Part shown: positions 31,377 to 36,782 of the stretch, piece after piece
Layout of the letters: every line of letters begins with the position of its first letter
Numbering within the stretch: the stretch's first letter is position 1
DNA from: SVQP01 sp045658965
GTDB lineage: Bacteria; Bacillota; Clostridia; Oscillospirales; CAG-272
Direction: 5' to 3'
Length of the DNA: 36,782 bases
Assembly: GCA_045658965.1 (NCBI GenBank)
Contig: JAZOVZ010000102.1
Location: forward strand, 1-36,782
The notes under the pieces: generated by a model
Databases searched by the model: none
What the model was told of the DNA's origin: nothing
What the model saw: the letters and a program-made list of their open reading frames with translations, nothing else
Position numbers and translations under genes: made by a program

Positions 31377-33959
31377 ATGAGAATTCGCGCATTGTTACTT
31401 ATGAGTGTTTGCCTGCTTTTGACGCTGACGCTGTTTGCATGCAACACGCCCGACAATCAGCCCACTGACACAAGCAACGACTCCGAGGCAACGACCGAAC
31501 AGAACACCGCCCCCACCCCCGATGCCGACCCCGACGCCATTGCAAGCTACACCGTTTACGTTCCCGAAAGCGCAACCGTATGGGAGCGCAAGTGCGCAGA
31601 GAGCCTGATTGCCAAAATCGAGGCTGCGACCGGTGTGGCGCTCACACTTAACAGAGATGATGCCGCACGCACCGAGTGCGAGATCCTGATTTGCGGTAAG
31701 CCCGCAGATGCAGGCTTTGACGCTGACAAGATCGGCTACAACGGCTATGCCGTCAAGCGCGAGGGCAACAAGCTGACCCTTGCGGCTACCATTGAAAACG
31801 GCATGCTGGCAGCAGTTGACTACGTGCTTGCAAACGCAATTGTCGACGGCAAGGTTGCAAAGACCTGCGACGTGCTGGTCGAGCAGAATATCGAGCTTGT
31901 CAAGCCCGATCCCGACAAGCACATCAACGTGTCGATCGATGCCGACACCGGCTACGATATCTATCAGCTTCCCTCGATTCTGAACAGCGGCTACCGCTAC
32001 GGTGCCTCGATCATTGATAACGGGGACGGCACGCTGGACGCATGGTTTGCCATGACCGGCTGCGGCGCGGAGCAATGGGACTGGATCTCCTACAAGCACT
32101 CCGAGGACGGCGGCAAGACATGGACCGAGGAAAAGTGCGTGCTGCAGCCCACCCCCGACAGCTACGACCACTACTCCTGCTGTGACCCCGGCGTCATTTA
32201 CTTTAACGGCTACTACTACATTGGCTACACCTCCACGGTCAACGCCAACATGTGCGACAACTGCATTTTCGTCGCGCGCTCCGAAAACCCCGACGGTCCC
32301 TTTGAAAAGTGGAACGGCAGCGGCTGGGGCGGTGACAAGCCGCAGCCCATCGTATTTTTCACCGAGCCGCAGAGCATTTGGGGCAACGGTGAGATCAGCT
32401 TCGTGGAGCTCAACGGCACGCTTTACATGTATTACACCCTCTCCAGCGCGGGCGGTCACTACACCTTGGTTTCCACCGCAGATGCACTGGATGAAAACTG
32501 GCCTGCCACCATGCAGCAGCGCGGCATTGCGGTTGGCAACGGCTCCAACGACTCGCTTGACGTTAAGTACGTCGAGGAATACGGCAAGTTCCTTGCCATC
32601 TCCACCGACTCGCGTCTGAGCCCCGATTCTTACCTTGCTTTCTACGAATCCAACGACGGTATCACCTTTGAGCGCGTGGACGTAGTCAAGAAGAACGTCT
32701 TCCACTACTGCCACAACTCGGGTATGGCAGGCACCAAGAACGGGCATATCACCCCCGATATGAACACCTTTGCAGCCTACGCATACGGTCCCGACTGGGG
32801 CGTTTGGAATACCCGCGTGCAGGAATTTACGCTCTCGCTGACCGATACCATCGATCTGAGCGAGCTCAAGGAAAGCAACATCAAGGCAACCACCGCGCGC
32901 GACACGCGCGATCCCGAAACGCTTGATTTCGTAGCCATCTCCCCGCGCGACAATGACGTCATATACGTTTCCACCCGTGCGCACTCGGTCAAGCTGGAGC
33001 TGTACGCCTGCACCACCTTCCAGAACCAATGGGCAAACATTCGCAAATATGCCGACGAGATCAAGCTGTACGGCTACGATGAAAACGTGGTCAAGGCAAA
33101 GGAAGGCACGCTGACCATGACCGTTGTGGGCGAGGGCTCAACCATGGTCACGGTGGAATGGCGCGGCATGATCACGCAGATCTGCATCAAGGTCTACGAC
33201 AGAAACAACTCCACGGGCGCCGTGACGGGTCTGGTTCCCTTTGTGACCGACACCTACAACCTTGACCACACCGATCCCCTTTCCTTCAATCCGCAGATCA
33301 AGTCGATCATCTCCTACGATAACGCAACCTGGATTGAGGCTTGGGGTCCCGAGCACGGCATTACCTACGAATTCGACAGCTCCAAGATCCGCGTCAGCAA
33401 CGAAGGCGTGGTTTACCCCATCGTTTCCGGCACGCACGAGATCAAGGTCAAGTGCGCAAACTTCTCCTACGTGGCAACGGTTACCGTCGTCGCCCCCGAA
33501 AAGCCCTTCTCTTACGAGAGCGTTGACTTTACGGACGCACAGGCGTCGCGCATGATTGCTTCGCTCAACAACGCATCCTACAAGATGACCGACGAAGGAC
33601 TTTTGTGCATCGCCTCCACCGGTCAAGATCCGCTGCTGTATCTGAGCTACGTGGCAGGCGCGATCGACACCTCCAAGTACAAGTCGGTCACGCTGACCTA
33701 CAAGCTCGAGCCCGGTGTCAGCCAGACCCGCGGTCAGCTGTTCTTTATGACCGGAGCAAATCCCAATCCTGCCGAGGCTGCTTCGCAGAAATACAACATG
33801 GTTGCGGACGGTGAATGGCACACCGTGACCATCGACCTTGCGGGCAAGTCTTACTGGAGCGGCATGCTCGATCAGATCCGCTTTGACTTCTTTGACGGCT
33901 GCAAGGAGGGCGAATCGATCCTGGTGCAGTCTATCGTGCTCAATCCCGTTGAGGGATAA
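31377..33959 (+). CDS. Beta-propeller (glycosidase-like) surface lipoprotein
   Basis: An 860-residue lipoprotein. A signal peptide with lipobox LTLFAC (Cys22) is followed by a Thr/Asp/Pro-rich linker. Residues about 55-175 resemble the small alpha/beta domain placed before some glycosidases (YTVYVPESATVWERKCAESL, ILICGKP). Residues about 185-510 look like a five-bladed propeller of GH43/GH32 style: repeated SEDGGKTWTEE, CCDPGVIYFNGYYYIGYTS, SENPDGPFEKW and ESNDGITFERV words. Two beta-sandwich or Ig-like segments (about 520-720) and a carbohydrate-binding-like end (about 720-860) follow. The catalytic acids cannot be fixed by eye, so it may bind rather than cut glycans. AAAGG lies 8-9 bases before the start. 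Confidence 0.75.
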   Translation: MRIRALLLMSVCLLLTLTLFACNTPDNQPTDTSNDSEATTEQNTAPTPDADPDAIASYTVYVPESATVWERKCAESLIAKIEAATGVALTLNRDDAARTECEILICGKPADAGFDADKIGYNGYAVKREGNKLTLAATIENGMLAAVDYVLANAIVDGKVAKTCDVLVEQNIELVKPDPDKHINVSIDADTGYDIYQLPSILNSGYRYGASIIDNGDGTLDAWFAMTGCGAEQWDWISYKHSEDGGKTWTEEKCVLQPTPDSYDHYSCCDPGVIYFNGYYYIGYTSTVNANMCDNCIFVARSENPDGPFEKWNGSGWGGDKPQPIVFFTEPQSIWGNGEISFVELNGTLYMYYTLSSAGGHYTLVSTADALDENWPATMQQRGIAVGNGSNDSLDVKYVEEYGKFLAISTDSRLSPDSYLAFYESNDGITFERVDVVKKNVFHYCHNSGMAGTKNGHITPDMNTFAAYAYGPDWGVWNTRVQEFTLSLTDTIDLSELKESNIKATTARDTRDPETLDFVAISPRDNDVIYVSTRAHSVKLELYACTTFQNQWANIRKYADEIKLYGYDENVVKAKEGTLTMTVVGEGSTMVTVEWRGMITQICIKVYDRNNSTGAVTGLVPFVTDTYNLDHTDPLSFNPQIKSIISYDNATWIEAWGPEHGITYEFDSSKIRVSNEGVVYPIVSGTHEIKVKCANFSYVATVTVVAPEKPFSYESVDFTDAQASRMIASLNNASYKMTDEGLLCIASTGQDPLLYLSYVAGAIDTSKYKSVTLTYKLEPGVSQTRGQLFFMTGANPNPAEAASQKYNMVADGEWHTVTIDLAGKSYWSGMLDQIRFDFFDGCKEGESILVQSIVLNPVEG

Positions 33960-33960
33960 A

Positions 33961-33997
33961 AAAACAGGAGTTACCGCAAGGTAACTCCTGTTTTTTC
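33961..33997 (+). terminator. Terminator of the propeller lipoprotein gene
   Basis: A 16-bp perfect stem AAAAACAGGAGTTACC / GGTAACTCCTGTTTTT with GCAA loop, directly after the stop codon. Confidence 0.95.
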
Positions 33998-33998
33998 A

Positions 33999-34075
33999 TC
34001 CGCCGCAGGCGGATTTCATCGCGCAGCGATTTCATCCTCGCAAGAGGATTTCATCCGCCGCAGGCGGATTTCATT
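33999..34075. repeat. Array of four short GCA-loop hairpins separated by TTC
   Basis: Hairpins at 33999-34015, 34019-34031, 34035-34050 and 34054-34070. Each starts with AT, each loop is GCA or GCAA, and each is followed by TTC. The first and last are identical (ATCCGCC-GCA-GGCGGAT). The layout is like that of the array at 4251-4380 but with a different linker. Confidence 0.85.
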
Positions 34076-34080
34076 TATAC

Positions 34081-34245
34081 TGTTGGGGATATATGTGAGA
34101 AAACCGTTTCCGTTCTTTTTGGGCAAGCAGCCGCAAAAAGAACCAAAAACGGCGTAGGAGAGGTTTCGCTCGTTGCGACGAGCGACGAGGGGTTCGCGCC
34201 CTCCCCCCTCGCAAACTTTTGGAAAAGTTTGATCAAAACTTTTCA
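34081..34245. repeat. Half-copy of the palindromic element
   Basis: Contains the GTTTCCGTTCTTTTTG..CAAAAAGAACCAAAAACGGCG hairpin, then TTTCGCTCGTTGCGACGAGCGA and a final AAAACTTTTCATG edge, in the same order as the right half of the element at 25812-26272. The TGTAGGGG blocks and the left half are missing. With the hairpin array it fills the 325-bp gap. Confidence 0.75.
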
Positions 34246-34247
34246 TG

Positions 34248-34277
34248 AAAAAAGAGGTCGCGAAAGCGACCTCTTTT
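34248..34277 (-). terminator. Terminator of the PHP-isomerase operon
   Basis: Perfect 12-bp stem AAAAGAGGTCGC / GCGACCTCTTTT with TTTC loop, ending in TTTTTT on the minus strand. Confidence 0.9.
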
Positions 34278-34284
34278 ATATTTT

Positions 34285-35016
34285 TTAATCCTCTGCGTCG
34301 CACGCGCGCAGGAACTTGATGCATCTGCCGACCTCTTCAATGCCGGTAGGTGTCAAGGTCTCGCTCTCCACGACCATGGGAATGCCCATCTCGATCGCTC
34401 TCTTGCGTACCGCCTTGACGGGTGCGTCACCCTCGCCCAGAGCCTTGCCCTGACCGCCCATGTGACCGTCCTTGAGGTGAATGACGCGCAGACGATCTGC
34501 CAGTCTGTTCATGACCGCAATAGGATCAAGACCCGCGTTGAACGCCCAGTAGGTATCGATCTCAAAGAAGACGTTGCATCTCTTTTCCAGCTCGGAGTGA
34601 ATGGTGGAGCCCCAAGGCATGACCACGAACTCGTGAGAATGGTTATGATAGCCCACCTCAATGCCTGCCTCTGCCATCTTGGGGATCGCAGCGTTGACAA
34701 TCGCAGCAAAGCGGTCGATCTTTTCCAAGGTGCTCAGATCCTCACCGGGAATGATGAACTTCTTGTTGCCGATGGTCTTGTGATACGCAATGGTGGCGTC
34801 AATGTTCTCGGGAAGCAGCTCCGCCGTGCCCGAATGCGTGCCCGCGCAGGTCAGTCCATACTTTTCCTGCCATGCGGCAACCGTCTCTGCGCTGTGACCG
34901 AAAAAGCCTGCGTACTCTACCGAAGAATATCCCAGCTCGGCAACTGCCTTGAGTGCGCCCTCAAGATCATTGCCAGTGATATCACGTACGCTGAATAATT
35001 GCAAACCGTATTCCAT
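34285..35016 (-). CDS. Sugar phosphate isomerase/epimerase (xylose isomerase-like TIM barrel)
   Basis: A 243-residue AP-endonuclease-2/IolE-type barrel. It starts EYGLQLFSVRD, a typical first strand of this family. Probable metal ligands sit in EVGYHNHSHEF, FFEIDTYWA, VIHLKDGH and MVVESE. Members isomerise or epimerise sugars or inositol derivatives; the substrate cannot be told. AAAGGAGAG lies 6 bases before the start. It begins 22 bases after the PHP gene, so both are probably read from the promoter at 35822-35851. No transporter or sugar kinase is adjacent. Confidence 0.9.
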   Translation of the reverse strand: MEYGLQLFSVRDITGNDLEGALKAVAELGYSSVEYAGFFGHSAETVAAWQEKYGLTCAGTHSGTAELLPENIDATIAYHKTIGNKKFIIPGEDLSTLEKIDRFAAIVNAAIPKMAEAGIEVGYHNHSHEFVVMPWGSTIHSELEKRCNVFFEIDTYWAFNAGLDPIAVMNRLADRLRVIHLKDGHMGGQGKALGEGDAPVKAVRKRAIEMGIPMVVESETLTPTGIEEVGRCIKFLRACDAED

Positions 35017-35038
35017 AGTATCTCTCCTTTATATGTGT

Positions 35039-35791
35039 TTATTTGATCAGATCCTCAAAGGGCATCTTAATTTTCATCTCTTCAATTTTGCGGCAATAGT
35101 CCTTGACTCTCTCGGGCAAATAGTCGCATACGCGATGCCCGTCAAAGCCCACGCTGACCTCTACGCCCGCGCGGCGCACGATCTCCTGCTGCTCGGGGCT
35201 TTCAAAGAAATCCAGCATATACTGATGCTGTCTGTAATTGTGCGTGGGGTCGTAGCTGACGTTCATTTCCCAGAAAATGCCGCGCTCCGCCATCTTTTTG
35301 AAAAAGTCATAAGGGTCGTATCCGATCTTTTTGGCAAAGGAAAACAGATCGGTATGCGCCACGCCCGCTTTGCAGCCGCACCGCTCGGCAAAGGCAAACA
35401 AGCCCCCCTTGGCAACCGATTGGTCGATCGCGTCAATATTCTCGATCAGGCAATAGTCAAAGAAGGAAATATCGTCATTATCACCCAACGGATAACGGAA
35501 GCGGTCCAAGGTGCAGATCTCAATGCCGCGCAGCACCGTGATTTGGTCCTTGTACTTCTCGCGCAAGAGATTGATGTGGTCGTAATACCGCTTGAGGCAG
35601 CGGTAATGATCCTCGCCAAGGTCTTGGTTCTGATAAAAGAACACGTCAAGTCGCTGGCAGCAAACCCCGTAGTTATGGTCGGTAATGCCGATCAGTTTCA
35701 GGCCGCCCGCAATGGCAGCCTCCACCACGTCCTCGGGCTGATCCGCGCCGCAGAACGAATAATAGGTGTGCGAATGAAGATCCTGTAGCAT
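35039..35791 (-). CDS. PHP-domain phosphoesterase
   Basis: A 250-residue PHP-domain protein (histidinol-phosphatase-like superfamily). Metal-binding motifs are visible in order: DLHSHTYYS (His6, His8), GITDHN (Asp38, His39), LRGIEI (Glu), GVAHTD (His) and GFDGHRV (Asp, His). Such enzymes hydrolyse small phosphate esters or nucleotides with two or three metal ions. I start at ATG 35791, which gives the usual short lead to the first motif; the ribosome site GGGGGTT is weak. ATG 35803, four codons upstream, is less likely, and the full open frame to 35932 crosses the promoter. Cotranscribed with the isomerase. It may be an HisK-type phosphatase, but no his genes are near. Confidence 0.88.
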   Translation of the reverse strand: MLQDLHSHTYYSFCGADQPEDVVEAAIAGGLKLIGITDHNYGVCCQRLDVFFYQNQDLGEDHYRCLKRYYDHINLLREKYKDQITVLRGIEICTLDRFRYPLGDNDDISFFDYCLIENIDAIDQSVAKGGLFAFAERCGCKAGVAHTDLFSFAKKIGYDPYDFFKKMAERGIFWEMNVSYDPTHNYRQHQYMLDFFESPEQQEIVRRAGVEVSVGFDGHRVCDYLPERVKDYCRKIEEMKIKMPFEDLIK

Positions 35792-35821
35792 AATAACCCC
35801 CATGCCGTAATATCTGCTTTT

Positions 35822-35851
35822 ATTATAGCATCCTTCCCTGCCCCGTGTCAA
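35822..35851 (-). promoter_or_regulatory. Promoter of the PHP-isomerase operon
   Basis: On the minus strand TTGACA (35851-35846), 18 bases, TATAAT (35827-35822): both boxes are perfect with one extra spacer base. Confidence 0.8.
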
Positions 35852-35909
35852 GGAAATTCCGTTCGGCAAATTGCATAGAATGTATTGATTGACTTTAGTG
35901 GAGGTACTT

Positions 35910-36365
35910 ATGCGACAGAACGAAAACCGCAAAGCGGATTACAATACCACAGCATCGGGCATTCAGGCACGCCAATGGGCGAACGCAGCGCGACACAAAT
36001 ATCTCTCGCGCGTGCTGCGCACCGCAGCACCGCGCCCCTCTGCCGTGTTCGGTGCTTTGGGCGAGCAGAATTTAGCACACGCAGACCGCCTTGCCAAGTT
36101 GGTTTGGGAGAAGGGCGGTGACCCGGGACTGCAGGTGCGCTTTACCACGCCCAAGATCTATCTTGGCGACGACACCCATTCCCGCGCCCCCGTGGTGGTC
36201 AGGCGCGCCATCAATCAAAGCGTGACCGAGCTTGGCGAGGTGCTGCACCTTTACAAGCGGCTGCAAAAGGATGACGACACGGGCGAAACCGACGCCATGA
36301 TCGCCGAAACCGAGCGGCAGATCAAGGAGCTTTACGAACTATTTGAATTGTATCGGAATGCGTGA
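35910..36365 (+). CDS. Unrecognised 151-residue protein
   Basis: I do not recognise this family. The first 45 residues are basic and polar (MRQNENRKADYN, then ARHKYLSRVLRTAAPRP). The middle holds LAHADRLAKLVWEKGGD and PKIYLGDDTHSRAPVVV. The last 50 residues are strongly helical and charged (VTELGEVLHLYKRLQKDDD, AETERQIKELYELFELY), probably a coiled coil or helix bundle. GGAGG lies 5-6 bases before ATG 35910. It is divergent from the PHP gene. The stop codon lies inside the terminal inverted repeat that begins at 36361, so the original C-terminus may have been cut or replaced. Confidence 0.7.
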   Translation: MRQNENRKADYNTTASGIQARQWANAARHKYLSRVLRTAAPRPSAVFGALGEQNLAHADRLAKLVWEKGGDPGLQVRFTTPKIYLGDDTHSRAPVVVRRAINQSVTELGEVLHLYKRLQKDDDTGETDAMIAETERQIKELYELFELYRNA

Positions 36366-36782
36366 CCCCCGAGTGTCATCCTGATGCGCAGGAAATTCAC
36401 CGCGTTGCGGTGAATTGACGAAGTCGAACTTTTGCGGAATGTAGTATCCGTCGCGCAGCAGGATGCGGAATAGAGCAAAAGCACGCAGCGGGATCTCCGA
36501 TGGGTCTACTCAATGTCTGCTTAGCCATGGTTACATTTTTTCGTATCCCATACCGCTTGCTTTCAAATGCTAATTGAAGCAGGCAGCATTTCAGAAACCG
36601 TTTGGAGATCCCTTCCTCGGTCGTGCGCAAACGCACTTCCTCGTCGGTTTTGGATCGGCTCGCGACAAAATGTCGCTCCCTCACCAAAACTTCGACTACG
36701 CAAAAAACAATCGAGATTCTTCGCTGCGCTCGAGAATGACAGATTGTTTTTTGCTCCGCTCAGGATGACACTCGGGGTGACG
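36361..36782. repeat. Terminal-inverted-repeat element at the right edge of the window
   Basis: The ends 36361-36384 and 36760-36782 are inverted copies of a GAGTGTCATCCTGA-centred word with two differences. Inside, GACGAAGTCGAACTTTTGCG faces CAAAACTTCGACTACGCA. No gene is convincing. It may extend beyond the window. Confidence 0.7.

Overview
The window looks like chromosome of an anaerobic, gut-type member of the Bacillota (class Clostridia; family not resolvable by eye). The reasons are strong AGGAGG-type ribosome sites, consensus sigma-A promoters, a clostridial-type pyruvate phosphate dikinase, an EpsC-type serine acetyltransferase, the pth-mfd-foldase gene order, lipoproteins with monoderm-style lipoboxes, and no outer-membrane genes. 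I see no rRNA, tRNA, CRISPR array, transposase or integrase. Twenty-two protein genes are supported, many with shorter starts than the longest open frame.

Layout. (1) 347-2366: a zinc-ribbon acyltransferase and a TetR-family regulator, divergent. (2) 2893-6416: three envelope or surface genes: a collagen-like protein with a phage-connector-like head, a solitary type IV pilin-like protein, and a secreted CHAP-domain hydrolase with an unusual C-terminal anchor. (3) 6892-11700: an apparent four-gene operon on the minus strand, ZapA-like protein > U32 family protein > cell-wall amidase > cysE. (4) 11898-14873: a 991-residue Sel1-repeat protein, divergent from that operon. (5) 15394-18490: MATE exporter > FAD oxidoreductase operon. 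(6) 19369-21446: rimO > pgsA. (7) 21493-21881: two paralogous small basic proteins. (8) 22230-24854: ppdK. (9) 25156-33959: pth, mfd, a foldase-like lipoprotein and a beta-propeller lipoprotein. (10) 34285-35791: PHP phosphoesterase > sugar isomerase/epimerase. (11) 35910-36365: an unrecognised 151-residue protein.

The most unusual content is between the genes. Nearly every gap over 300 bp is filled by palindromic, modular repeats of several families. The best is a 762-bp element (18549-19310) with 38-bp terminal inverted repeats. Both of its ends finish in an outward-facing TTGACA, and each lies exactly 17 bp from a TATAAT, so the element appears to supply the -35 box for the operons on both sides. 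A second, 461-bp member separates pth from mfd, and a half-copy lies at 34081-34245. Other families are a 200-215 bp palindrome (6598-6797 and 15019-15233, with a decayed arm near position 150), arrays of short hairpins separated by fixed words (4251-4380 and 33999-34075), TGTAGGGG-headed hairpins, a 26-bp perfect inverted repeat (2509-2810), and an element at the right edge whose end provides the stop codon of the last gene.

Functionally the genes are mostly housekeeping (translation quality control, transcription-coupled repair, phospholipid synthesis, cysteine synthesis, central carbon metabolism) mixed with envelope functions (amidase, CHAP hydrolase, acyltransferase, lipoproteins, pilin, collagen-like protein). 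No single large unknown multi-gene system is evident.
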